Of a DNA stretch of 64,000 nucleotides, positions 1 through 8,229 are shown one piece after another. The stretch comes from DASTFY01 sp963769115 (GTDB taxonomy: Bacteria > Actinomycetota > Acidimicrobiia > Acidimicrobiales > Ilumatobacteraceae), in the NCBI GenBank assembly GCA_963769115.1, contig CAVYKN010000006.1, positions 185,328 to 249,327 of the forward strand, read 5' to 3'. Every line of letters begins with the position of its first letter. Position 1 is the first letter of the stretch. A program made the translations under genes and the position numbers. Under the pieces are notes generated by a model, which was not told the DNA's origin, searched no databases, and saw only the letters and a list, made by a program, of their open reading frames with translations.

Positions 1-1
1 G

Positions 2-814
2 AATCGGACCCGGCCGGCCGACTATCAGCAAGCCTTGCAGCGCCCCGGCGCCGATGTGGCCCTGGTGCTCAAGGTGCACCCGTCGAACTACCGGGTCGAA
101 GGCTTCGTGGAGGGGACGACGACGGCCGCGCTGGCCGCTCTTCCCGGCGCAGTGCCCGTGGTCGCCGACATCGGCTCGGGCCTGCTCGACGCCGCTTGCC
201 CGTGGTTGGAAGGCGGTCCGCCCGCCTGGCTGGAGGGCGAGCCGGCCGCCCGCCAGACGCTCGCCTCCGGCGCCGCGCTCGTGACCTTCAGCGGGGACAA
301 GCTCCTGGGCGGCCCGCAGGCCGGCATCATCGCCGGGCGCTCGGACCTGGTCGCGGCGTGCGCCGCGCACCCCCTGGCCCGCGCCCTGCGGCCCGGCGGC
401 CTGGTGCTCTCCACGCTGCAGGACGTGCTCCTCGCCTACCTGCGCCGCGACGCGGGGCGGACGGTGCCGTTCTGGCGGATGGCGACGCTCCCCGTCTCCG
501 AGTTGGAGGACCGCGCCCGGGCTGTGCTGACGGCGGTCGGTCCGGATGGAACTCCGCTCGGCCTGGCCGTCGACCCGATGGAGTCCCTTCCCGGCGCCGG
601 TTCCCTCCCCGGCACGGCCGTCCCCTCGGCCGGCCTGGTGCTGGCCGGCGACCGGACCGCGGAGCTGCGCCTGGCCTCGCCGCCGATCATCGCCCGCGTG
701 CGGGACGGGCGGACCTACCTCGACCTGCGGACGGTCGAGCCGTCCGACGACTACCACCTGGCCACCGCGCTCGCCGGCCTTGATCCGGGGGCGCCGCCAC
801 CCGCATCACCGTGA
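2..814 (+). CDS. selA: L-seryl-tRNA(Sec) selenium transferase, 3' part
   Basis: PLP enzyme that converts seryl-tRNA(Sec) to selenocysteinyl-tRNA(Sec) using selenophosphate. The frame is open to the left window edge and begins N-R-T-R-x-A-D-Y, which matches the conserved SelA stretch just before KVHPSNY, so the TTG at 35 is not the true start and about 40% of the protein lies outside the window. The PLP-binding lysine is visible in FSGDKLLGGPQ (Lys codon near 299-301). The stop overlaps the selB start in GTGA (811-814), so the two genes are translationally coupled. Assignment is firm; only the 5' end is missing. Confidence 0.95.
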   Translation, partial: NRTRPADYQQALQRPGADVALVLKVHPSNYRVEGFVEGTTTAALAALPGAVPVVADIGSGLLDAACPWLEGGPPAWLEGEPAARQTLASGAALVTFSGDKLLGGPQAGIIAGRSDLVAACAAHPLARALRPGGLVLSTLQDVLLAYLRRDAGRTVPFWRMATLPVSELEDRARAVLTAVGPDGTPLGLAVDPMESLPGAGSLPGTAVPSAGLVLAGDRTAELRLASPPIIARVRDGRTYLDLRTVEPSDDYHLATALAGLDPGAPPPASP

Positions 815-2541
815 GGGTCATCGCCACCGCTGGGCACGTCGACCACGGCAAGTCGTCGCTCGTCCTCGCGCTGACAGGGACAGACCCGGACCGCTTCGAG
901 GAGGAGAAGCGGCGGGGCCTCACCATCGACCTCGGGTTCGCCCACACGACGCTGCCGTCGGGGGAGACGGTCAGCTTCGTCGACGTCCCCGGCCATGTTC
1001 GTTTCCTCCGCAACATGCTGGCCGGCGTCGGGGCCGTGGATGCCTGCCTCTTCGTGGTGGCGGCCACCGAAGGGTGGAAGCCCCAGAGCGAGGAGCACCT
1101 GCGCATCCTCGGGCTGCTCGGGATCCAGCACGGGCTCGTCGCGCTGTCGAAGGTGGATGCCGTCGACGACGACCTGCGGGAGCTGGCGTACGTGGACGTG
1201 ACCGAGCACGTGGCGGAGACGTTCCTGGCCGGCGCGCCGATCGTGCCCGTGAGCGCCTCCACCGGTGAAGGGCTCGACGACCTCCGGGCTGCGCTCGACG
1301 ACCTCGTGCAGAGCACCCCCGCCTCGGCCGACCGCGGGCGACCCCGGTTGTGGTTGGACCGCGTCTTCGCCGCCAAGGGCAGTGGCACGGTGGTGACGGG
1401 GACGCTCACGGGCGGACCGCTGGCCACCGGTGATCGCGTGGTGGTCGGCCCCCGCGCCCTGCCCGCCCGCATCCGCGCCATCCAGAGCCTCAACCAGGCC
1501 CACGAGGCCATCGGACCCGGCCATCGCGTCGCGCTCAACCTGGTCGGCGTCGACCACGCAGACCTCGCTCGCGGCGACGCCGTGGTCCAACCCGGCCGCT
1601 GGTCCCCGACGACGCGGGTGGACGCTTCGCTGGCCGTGCTCGACGCACTCGGCCACCAGGTCACGCGGCGCGGCGCCTACCTCGCGTACATCGGCTCCGG
1701 CGAGCATCCCGTCCGTGTCCGGGTGCTCGGCGGCTCCGGGATCAGGCCGGGCGAGCGGGGCTTCGTCCGCCTCCACCTCGATCAGCCCGTGCCCCTCCTC
1801 CCCGGCGACCGCTTCATCCTGCGCGAGAGCGGCCGGCAGGAGACGGTCGGGGGTGGGGCCGTGCTCGACGTCGCGCCGGTGCGCCCGGCCTCGAAGGTGG
1901 GACCCGAACGTTGGGAAGCCGGCCCCGTGGAGCGGGCAGTGGCCGACCGGCGTTGGGTCCGCGTGGACGAGCTCGAGGCGTTGACCGGCGAGCGCGTGCC
2001 TCCCACCCTCGGGCCCTGGGTGGTCGCGCCGGGCGCGGTGGAGGCCATGGTCGACGCGCTGGCGGCGCGCGTGGCGGCGGCCGGTCCGCTCGGTCTGGAC
2101 GTCGTGTCCCTCGACGAACGCGAGCGGGAGGTCCTGGCCCTCGTCCCCGCCGTCGAGGTCAGCGCCGGTCGGGCCCGGCCGGCGGCCGCGGGCGACCCCT
2201 TCGCCGACCATCCCTTCCTGCAGGCGCTGGAGGCCGGTGGCGTCACACCGCCCGCGCCGGACGGCGTCGACCGGGCCGAGCTGCGGGAACTGGTCCGTCG
2301 CGGTCTCGTGGTCGAGCGCGACGGCGTGTACTTCGCGCCGAGCGCCATCGACGCCGCCGCCCGCACCGCCGCCGCGCTGCTCGCCGGCGCGCCGGAGGGC
2401 TTCACCGTGGCCGCGCTGCGCGACCAGCTCGGCATCACCCGCAAGCACGCGCTGCCGCTGGTCACCGAGCTCGACGCCCGCGGCATCACCCGCCGGCGCG
2501 GCGACCTCCGCATCGCCGGGCCCCGCCTTCCGGCGCCGTGA
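811..2541 (+). CDS. selB: Selenocysteine-specific elongation factor SelB
   Basis: Translation GTPase that delivers selenocysteinyl-tRNA to UGA codons followed by a SECIS element. At 576 residues it is near the usual family length. The G1 motif GHVDHGKS is at residues 8-15, G3 is DVPGH, and the G4 position reads SKVD rather than the standard NKxD. EF-Tu-like domains II/III follow (KGSGTVVTGTL), then a C-terminal winged-helix region (about 380-576) that binds SECIS RNA in known SelB. The GTG start at 811 overlaps the selA stop. No selC (tRNA-Sec) or obvious selenoprotein gene is visible in this window. Confidence 0.95.
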   Translation: MRVIATAGHVDHGKSSLVLALTGTDPDRFEEEKRRGLTIDLGFAHTTLPSGETVSFVDVPGHVRFLRNMLAGVGAVDACLFVVAATEGWKPQSEEHLRILGLLGIQHGLVALSKVDAVDDDLRELAYVDVTEHVAETFLAGAPIVPVSASTGEGLDDLRAALDDLVQSTPASADRGRPRLWLDRVFAAKGSGTVVTGTLTGGPLATGDRVVVGPRALPARIRAIQSLNQAHEAIGPGHRVALNLVGVDHADLARGDAVVQPGRWSPTTRVDASLAVLDALGHQVTRRGAYLAYIGSGEHPVRVRVLGGSGIRPGERGFVRLHLDQPVPLLPGDRFILRESGRQETVGGGAVLDVAPVRPASKVGPERWEAGPVERAVADRRWVRVDELEALTGERVPPTLGPWVVAPGAVEAMVDALAARVAAAGPLGLDVVSLDEREREVLALVPAVEVSAGRARPAAAGDPFADHPFLQALEAGGVTPPAPDGVDRAELRELVRRGLVVERDGVYFAPSAIDAAARTAAALLAGAPEGFTVAALRDQLGITRKHALPLVTELDARGITRRRGDLRIAGPRLPAP

Positions 2542-2579
2542 CGGCGGGGCCTCCCGGCGCCCTGAAGGCGGCTTGCCGC

Positions 2580-3583
2580 AGCTGTAGATCAGCTCGGGTC
2601 GTAGCTGCTCGAGCTCACGCGAGCCCTTGCGCTTCGGGCGTCCGAACAGCCGGCGCAGCGGCCCGGCCGCGTCCTCAGCGGCGGCCTCGGTCTCGGTCTC
2701 CATGGCCCGGGCCGCCTTGGCCACCTCGAGGTCGTTGGTGATGACCTCCACGAAGCGGCCGGGGTCGGCCAGCAGCCACGAGTGGCTGCCCTCGACGACG
2801 GTGCCGGCCGTCCCCACGGCCGTGCACATGGCCTCGAACGACTCCTTCGGGATGATCCCGTCCCGGCTGGCCCAGATGACCGTCACCGGGCGAGCCCCGG
2901 CGCTTGAGCTCCTCCAGCTCCGGGCGGAGGTCGGCCCGCCGGGCCATGTTGGCGACCCGCACCACCGAGCCCGGGCTGCGGAGCAGGTTGGGCAGCGCAT
3001 CCTCCAGGATGACGGGCAGCACCCTGGTGGCCTGGCGGATCGGCCAGACGTCCGAGGGGAAGTGCAGCCCCCAGTCCCACAGCGGCCGGTCGGCGATCGA
3101 GGTCAGGACCTTGCCCCGCCGCCACGACGATCCGCCGATGGAGTTGACCAGCACCAGCGAGCGGACGAGGTTCGGGAACGAGTAGGCGGCGCGGATCGCC
3201 ACGCCGCCGCCGAAGGAGTGGCCGACGATCACGACCTTCTCCTCGATGCCCACCTCGCGGATGAACTCCTCCAGCCAGGCCGCGTAGCCGGCCAGGTGGA
3301 ACTTGTCCCGCGGCAGGCCCGGCGTGCCACCGAAGCCGGGGAGGGCCGGCGCCACGACCCGGCACCCCTGGTCGGCCAGCCGGTGGAGGATCGCCTTGTA
3401 GGAGTGCTGGCCGAGCGCCCAACCGTGGGCGAAGACGACGGGCAGCCCTTCGCCGACCACGCCGTACTGCGCGGGACGGTCCTGCACCCACGTCCGCTTC
3501 CAGACCACCGGTCCCCGGACCGGTGCCGCCGCCTTGGGTTCGACCGGATTGGCCTGGTCGTCGCCGGCCCCGCGGGCGCTCAC
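2580..3583 (-). CDS. Alpha/beta hydrolase, frameshifted
   Basis: Alpha/beta-fold hydrolase with the oxyanion region HGWALGQ and the nucleophile elbow GHSFGGG. The reading frame breaks at a C run (2895-2898 on the plus strand). After one base is removed the protein continues as RPVTVIWASRDGIIP and SHSWLLADP, which carry the catalytic Asp and His. A Lys/Arg-rich tail follows. The resumed frame has no stop near the end of selB, so the 3' limit given is approximate and a second indel is likely. The GTG start at 3583 overlaps the whiB stop (GTGA), so it is coupled to whiB. Substrate unknown. Confidence 0.7.
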
Positions 3584-3864
3584 GCGCTCGCTGTTGCCTC
3601 CTCGAGGCGGTTTCGCCGCTCCAGCTCGTTCAGGCCGCCCCAGATCCCGTGAGGCTCCCTGATCCTCAGCGCGTAATCCAGGCATTGTTCGAGGACCGGA
3701 CAGGCGGCGCAGATGGCCTTGGCCCGGCGCTCCCGGGACAGCCGCTCATCCTTGCGCTCGGGGTGGTGCGGCGGGAAGAAGACCACGGACTGTGGCCCCC
3801 TGCAGGCGGCTTTCTCCTGCCACGGATCCCCCGCTCGTCCATCTGTACGCCGGTGTTGCATCAC
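3580..3864 (-). CDS. WhiB-family iron-sulfur transcription regulator
   Basis: Small actinobacterial regulator of 94 residues that binds a 4Fe-4S cluster and works with the principal sigma factor. The four cluster cysteines are visible at residues 21, 52, 55 and 61 (C-x30-C-x2-C-x5-C). They are followed by the family turn GIWGG and a basic C-terminus (LERRNR) for DNA contact. The start is GTG at 3864 or ATG at 3861, behind a strong GAGGGGG ribosome site. It lies close to two ArsA-like ATPases, as whiB4 does beside Rv3679-Rv3680 in Mycobacterium tuberculosis. WhiB4 identity is plausible from this context but not proven. Confidence 0.92.
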   Translation of the reverse strand: MMQHRRTDGRAGDPWQEKAACRGPQSVVFFPPHHPERKDERLSRERRAKAICAACPVLEQCLDYALRIREPHGIWGGLNELERRNRLEEATASA

Positions 3865-4062
3865 CGTGATACCCCCTCACAGCGAAGGGCAGCGTACGTG
3901 CTCGTTGACATTTCGACAATGAGGGATGCCGCAGGAAGACGGGGGTATGGGCAGGCTGACCGGGCCACGAACCCGGCGAGTGGCGCGCGCAGCGCGAGGC
4001 GTGGCCGAAGCGGCGCCGAAGCCCCGCCGGGGCCCGCCCGGACCGGTGCCGAGGGCCGTCGC

Positions 4063-5415
4063 TCATCGGCCCGACCGACCGGCGCCGCGCCGCTCCCGGT
4101 GGTCCTTGGCCGCTCCGACCTCCGGCTCGACCTCGAGCGTGTAGCCGTCGATGGCGACGACCCGCAGCGGGTCGCCCCGCTTGAGCGGCGTCGCCCGGTT
4201 GGTCCTGGCCCGCCATTGCGCCCCCCGCACGACGGCCACGCCGAGCGGATCGATGGCCACCTCCGCCTCGCCCATCTCCCCGATCATCCACTCCCGGCCG
4301 ATCGTCGGCGTGGCGAAGCGGGCCCGCACCATGGACGGCATGCCCACGATGAAGGCCAGGGCCACCCCTCCGATGCCGGCCAGCAGTGTGATCCACGACG
4401 GCCGCAGCCCGTCACGGAACAGGAAGAGCGACGACACCGCGTACAGCGTCAGGCCGATGCCGGTCCAGGTCCTGGGCACACCGGTCTGCACGTCGATGGC
4501 CAGCCCGAAGAACGCCAGCAGCATCGCGGCCAGCGCCCAGCCATTGACGGGCAGCGCCCCCAGCCCGTAGCAGGCCAGCACCAGGCTGCCGGCGCCGACC
4601 ACCCCGGCCACCCCGACCCCGGCCGTGAAGAACTCGAAGATCAGGAGGGAGAGCCCGATCGTGAACAGCAGGTAGGTCACGGGCGGGCTGGCCACCGTGT
4701 GCATCAGCCGGGCGGCCAGCGGCAGCTTGAAGAACCGGGGCTCGGCCACGAGCACCAGCTCCTTCTGCCCGTCGTCCCCGAGGCGCTCCTCCGCGGTGTT
4801 GACCGTGCGCCCGTTGTGCTCCAGCCCGTCGACGACCAGGAGCATGTTGCGCAGCACCGGCACGCCTTCGTCCTCGATGTCCGGGCGGAGCACGTTGCGC
4901 TCCCGGGCCTCCTGCGGACCCATCGTGAAGGACTCCAGCCGCTCGCCGCCGTCGCCGAAGTCGAGCTCGAAGCCCTCCACGGGGAGCGGGTCCCCGAAGT
5001 CGCCGATGCGGGTCGCCGGGGCCATGGCCGTGACGGCGGCCGCGCCCAGGAGCTGTCCCGGCAGCCCGAGGCCACGCGAGCCGCTCGGGCCGACCCAGAT
5101 GGCGACCGGGACGGTCGAGTCGTGGATGGCCTCGGCGAGGCGGGCCATGCGCTCGGGGGAGACGACGGCCGCCTTGGAGTTGAGCTGCACGATGAGCGCC
5201 TGCACACCCCCGTCGGCCGCCCGTTCGATGGCCTTCGTCAGGTCATCCGCGACGACCTCGTCGACCAGCCCGCTGACCTCGACGATGTCCACCGGGGCCC
5301 CAACCGTGTCACTGGCCGTCTCGGTGGTCGATTGCGCCGCAGCGGTCCCTGCCAGGGCCAGCAGACCCGCACCGCTCAGCAGGAGCCCGCCGAGGGTGAT
5401 GGCTAGTCTGCGCAC
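4063..5415 (-). CDS. NfeD-family membrane protein with ClpP-like domain
   Basis: 450-residue membrane protein. It has an N-terminal signal peptide (hydrophobic to about residue 27, AAA-Q cleavage region), an extracytoplasmic ClpP/SppA-like domain (about 40-210), four or more transmembrane segments (about 245-375), and a C-terminal beta-rich OB-fold (about 390-435) typical of NfeD. Family members pair with flotillin/stomatin proteins in membrane quality control; no such partner is visible here. The ClpP-like catalytic serine is not obvious, so protease activity is uncertain. It is divergent from the ArsA genes with about 23 bp between the start codons, so they share a very compact control region. 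Confidence 0.85.
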   Translation of the reverse strand: MRRLAITLGGLLLSGAGLLALAGTAAAQSTTETASDTVGAPVDIVEVSGLVDEVVADDLTKAIERAADGGVQALIVQLNSKAAVVSPERMARLAEAIHDSTVPVAIWVGPSGSRGLGLPGQLLGAAAVTAMAPATRIGDFGDPLPVEGFELDFGDGGERLESFTMGPQEARERNVLRPDIEDEGVPVLRNMLLVVDGLEHNGRTVNTAEERLGDDGQKELVLVAEPRFFKLPLAARLMHTVASPPVTYLLFTIGLSLLIFEFFTAGVGVAGVVGAGSLVLACYGLGALPVNGWALAAMLLAFFGLAIDVQTGVPRTWTGIGLTLYAVSSLFLFRDGLRPSWITLLAGIGGVALAFIVGMPSMVRARFATPTIGREWMIGEMGEAEVAIDPLGVAVVRGAQWRARTNRATPLKRGDPLRVVAIDGYTLEVEPEVGAAKDHRERRGAGRSGR

Positions 5416-5438
5416 GTCTGGGCCTCCGAAAGGGACGA

Positions 5439-6389
5439 GTGGATCCGCTGCAGTTCTTCGCCTCCTCCGGGCTCGTCATCGTGGCCGGCAAGGGCGGGGT
5501 CGGGAAGACCACCGTAACGGCTGCCATGGCGATCGCCGCAGCCCGCCTGGGCCAGCGGGTGCTCGTCGTGGAGCTGGAGGGCGCCAGCGGGCTGGGGCCT
5601 TCCTTGGGCTCTGACCAGGCGCTCGACTCCGGCACGGTCGTGCTGCGGCCCGCCGGCGAGCGAGGCTGCCCGGGCTCGATCAAGGGTCGCATGATCTCGC
5701 CCGGCGAGGCACTGACCGACTACCTGGACGACCACGGCATGCGCCGCCTGTCCGGCCGGCTGGCCAAGGCAGGGGTGATCGACGTCGTGGCCACGGCCGC
5801 GCCGGGCCTGGACGACATCCTGGTCCTGGGCAAGGTGAAGCAGCTCGAGCGAGCCGGGGAGCACGACCTCATCCTGCTGGACGCCCCGGCCGCCGGCCAC
5901 GCGGTGACCTTCCTGCGCTCGGCCCGGGGCCTGGCCGACGCGGTCACGGTCGGGCCGATCGCCACCCAGGCCAACGACGTCCTCGAGCTGCTCCAGGATC
6001 CCGCCCGCTGCCAGGTCGTGCTCGTGACCCTTCCCGAGGAGACCCCGGTCAACGAGCTGGTGGAGACGGCGTCCGCGCTCGAGGAGTCGGTCGGCGTGCA
6101 GCTCGGCCCGGTCGTGGTGAACGGCCTGTACCCGGAGCGCGCCGGCCTGGCCGCGGCCCTGGCCGGCGAGGAGGGGCGCGTCGACGGCGGGGACGACGGA
6201 CTGCTGCAGGCCGCCCGCTTCCGTCTGGCCCGCCAGGCCCAGCAGGCCGAGCAGGTGGCCCGCCTGTCGGCGCAGCTCCCGCAGGCCCAGGTCCATCTGC
6301 CGTTCTGCTTCAGCGCCCGCCTCGGCGCCGACGATCTCGAGACCCTGGCCGATCGCCTCGTCGACCACCTCGGCGCGCTGGCGGCATGA
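5439..6389 (+). CDS. ArsA-family ATPase, first of pair
   Basis: 316-residue P-loop ATPase of the ArsA/GET3 (deviant Walker A) family, with GKGGVGKTT at residues 17-25 including the signature lysine. The switch/Walker B region is DLILLDAPAAGH. Paired ArsA-like proteins in mycobacteria (Rv3679/Rv3680) form a complex linked to membrane and small-metabolite homeostasis rather than arsenite export; no arsB or arsR is seen here. GTG start. The stop overlaps the next gene by 4 bp (ATGA at 6386), so the two subunits should be made together. Confidence 0.88.
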   Translation: MDPLQFFASSGLVIVAGKGGVGKTTVTAAMAIAAARLGQRVLVVELEGASGLGPSLGSDQALDSGTVVLRPAGERGCPGSIKGRMISPGEALTDYLDDHGMRRLSGRLAKAGVIDVVATAAPGLDDILVLGKVKQLERAGEHDLILLDAPAAGHAVTFLRSARGLADAVTVGPIATQANDVLELLQDPARCQVVLVTLPEETPVNELVETASALEESVGVQLGPVVVNGLYPERAGLAAALAGEEGRVDGGDDGLLQAARFRLARQAQQAEQVARLSAQLPQAQVHLPFCFSARLGADDLETLADRLVDHLGALAA

Positions 6390-7513
6390 CGGCGGGGGAC
6401 AAGGCCCCCGGCCAGGCCCTCGCTCGGTTGGTCACCGAGCGCGCCGTGATCGTGTGCTGCGGGTCCGGCGGGGTGGGCAAGACGACCACCGCCGCCGTCC
6501 TGGCCGCCGAAGCCGCGGCGTCCGGCCGGCGGGCCGTCGTCGTCACCATCGACCCCGCCCGCCGGCTGGCCGACGCACTCGGCCTGGCCGGCCTGACCAA
6601 CGAGCCCAGCCCTGTCCCCCGCTTCCGTGCCGGCCGCGCAAAGCAGAAGGACGGCGGAGAGCTGTGGGCGGTCATGCTGGACACGAAGAGCACGTTCGAC
6701 CACCTGGTCGAGCTCTACGCGCCCGACGCCGAGCAGGCGGAGCGGATCATGGGCAACCGCTTCTACCGCAACATCTCGGCGGCGCTGTCCGGCACGCAGG
6801 AGTACATGGCGGCCGAGAAGCTCTACGAGCTCCACGACGACGAGCGCTTCGACGTCGTCGTCGTCGACACGCCGCCGACCCGCAACGCCCTCGACTTCCT
6901 GGAGGCCCCGGCCCGGCTGACCCGGTTCCTCGACCACCGCCTGTACCGGGCCCTGACCGCACCCACCCGCGTCGGGCTGCGGGTCGTCAACGTGGCCGCG
7001 CAGGCCTTCCTCCGCACCCTGAGCCGGGTGGTCGGCGGGGACGCCATCGCCGACGCCATCGCCTTCTTCCGCGCCTTCGACGGGATGGAAGAGGGCTTCC
7101 GGCAGCGGGCCAACGCCGTCGACGAGTTGCTCAAGTCCACCGACACGGCCTACGTCCTGGTCACCGGACCGCGCCACGACACCATCCAGGAGGCCCGCTA
7201 CTTCGCCCGCCGGCTCACCGACACCGGCACGCCGCCGGTGGCCGTGATCGTCAACCGGGTCCACCCCCGGTTCGCCGAGACCTCTCGGAAGGCGGGCCGG
7301 CGGCGACCGGCCAAGGGCTCGGCCAGGGCCGAGCTGGAGGCCAACCGGGCCGAGCTCCAGGCCGTGGCCGACGCCGAGGTGGCGATGCTCGAGCCGTTGA
7401 CGGAGCAGGTGGGTGGGGTGCCTGTGGCGACCGTGCCGCTGCTCGCCACCGACGTGCACGACCTGGCCGGCCTCGGTGTGGTGGCCGACCACCTCTTCGA
7501 CCGCAGTGGCTAA
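6386..7513 (+). CDS. ArsA-family ATPase, second of pair
   Basis: 375-residue partner of the preceding ATPase. The P-loop reads GSGGVGKTT (residues 26-34): the signature lysine of the deviant Walker A motif is replaced by serine, while the catalytic GKT is kept. The sequence VVVVDTPPTRNALDFL is the switch II/Walker B region. In ArsA/GET3 proteins the signature lysine acts across the dimer, so a heterodimer in which only one subunit supplies it is a reasonable inference. Coupled to the upstream gene by ATGA. Confidence 0.88.
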   Translation: MTAGDKAPGQALARLVTERAVIVCCGSGGVGKTTTAAVLAAEAAASGRRAVVVTIDPARRLADALGLAGLTNEPSPVPRFRAGRAKQKDGGELWAVMLDTKSTFDHLVELYAPDAEQAERIMGNRFYRNISAALSGTQEYMAAEKLYELHDDERFDVVVVDTPPTRNALDFLEAPARLTRFLDHRLYRALTAPTRVGLRVVNVAAQAFLRTLSRVVGGDAIADAIAFFRAFDGMEEGFRQRANAVDELLKSTDTAYVLVTGPRHDTIQEARYFARRLTDTGTPPVAVIVNRVHPRFAETSRKAGRRRPAKGSARAELEANRAELQAVADAEVAMLEPLTEQVGGVPVATVPLLATDVHDLAGLGVVADHLFDRSG

Positions 7514-7522
7514 CGTCCGGCC

Positions 7523-8053
7523 GTGCCGCACATCCTGATCGCCGCCGACGCGGAGTGGGTCATCGACGAGGTCCGTTCCGCGCTCGAGACCCCGGACACC
7601 ACGTTCGTCGTCTGCCGCCGCGGCCAGGACGTCAGCACGGCGTCCAAGGGCCAGACCCCCGACCTCGCTGTGCTCGACCTCCAGATCAGCAACATGGGCG
7701 GGATGGCGGTGTGCATGAACCTCCGCCTCGACGAGTCCGGCGGACGGCTCCCGCACATCCGCGTCCTCATGCTGCTCGACCGCGCCGCCGACACCTTCCT
7801 GGCCCGGCGGGCGGGCGCCGAGGGCTGGCTGGTCAAGCCGCTCGACTCCCTGCGCCTGCGCCGGGCGGCGGCGACCGTGCTCCGGGGCGGCACCGTCTAC
7901 GAGGGTCTGCCGCCGGCCGAAGTCACCGAGGCGAATGTGGATGGGGCCGGCGGCGCTCCGCCGGCCGAGTCCGATGGGGAAGAGGACACCGGCGGTCCAC
8001 CGGCGGAGGACGCAGACGAATCGGCCCGTGGCGACGAGGTGCCCGCCGGGTAG
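7523..8053 (+). CDS. Response-regulator receiver domain protein
   Basis: 176 residues. An N-terminal receiver-like domain (about 1-125) has the phosphoacceptor Asp near residue 52 (AVLDLQI) and the conserved Lys in GWLVKPL. It is followed by a low-complexity acidic tail rich in Ala, Glu and Asp (about 133-176). No DNA-binding output domain is present, so it is a stand-alone receiver. GTG start 9 bp after the ArsA pair, in the same direction, so probably the same transcript. No sensor kinase is adjacent. Confidence 0.8.
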   Translation: MPHILIAADAEWVIDEVRSALETPDTTFVVCRRGQDVSTASKGQTPDLAVLDLQISNMGGMAVCMNLRLDESGGRLPHIRVLMLLDRAADTFLARRAGAEGWLVKPLDSLRLRRAAATVLRGGTVYEGLPPAEVTEANVDGAGGAPPAESDGEEDTGGPPAEDADESARGDEVPAG

Positions 8054-8069
8054 AGTCGCCGACGCACTC

Positions 8070-8144
8070 CGGGGAGTAGCGCAGCTTGGTTAGCGCGCCA
8101 CGTTCGGGACGTGGAGGCCGGGAGTTCAAATCTCCCCTCCCCGA
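8070..8144 (+). tRNA. tRNA-Pro (anticodon CGG)
   Basis: Complete cloverleaf by eye. Acceptor CGGGGAG pairs with CTCCCCG. The D-arm stem is GCGC/GCGC. Anticodon stem CCACG/CGTGG encloses loop TTCGGGA, giving anticodon CGG at 8105-8107. T stem is GGGAG/CTCCC with loop TTCAAAT. Discriminator A at 8144; no encoded CCA. It decodes CCG, a frequent codon in this GC-rich genome. Confidence 0.97.
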
Positions 8145-8229
8145 CTGCATCGCACGCCGGACGGGCGTGCGCCCCAAGCAGGAGCCAGGGCCGCCTTCGC
8201 GGCGGTCGACCACCGCCGGAGGGCAGCCC

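Noticed and set aside
751..3000. Long 749-residue minus-strand frame across selB
   Set aside because: Antisense of a strongly conserved gene. Only its first part (about 2580-2900) belongs to the real hydrolase; the rest is an open frame due to GC-rich codon use.
8086..8229. N-terminal extension of the SGNH hydrolase from a TTG at 8086
   Set aside because: It would read through tRNA-Pro; the GTG at 8230 lies after it.
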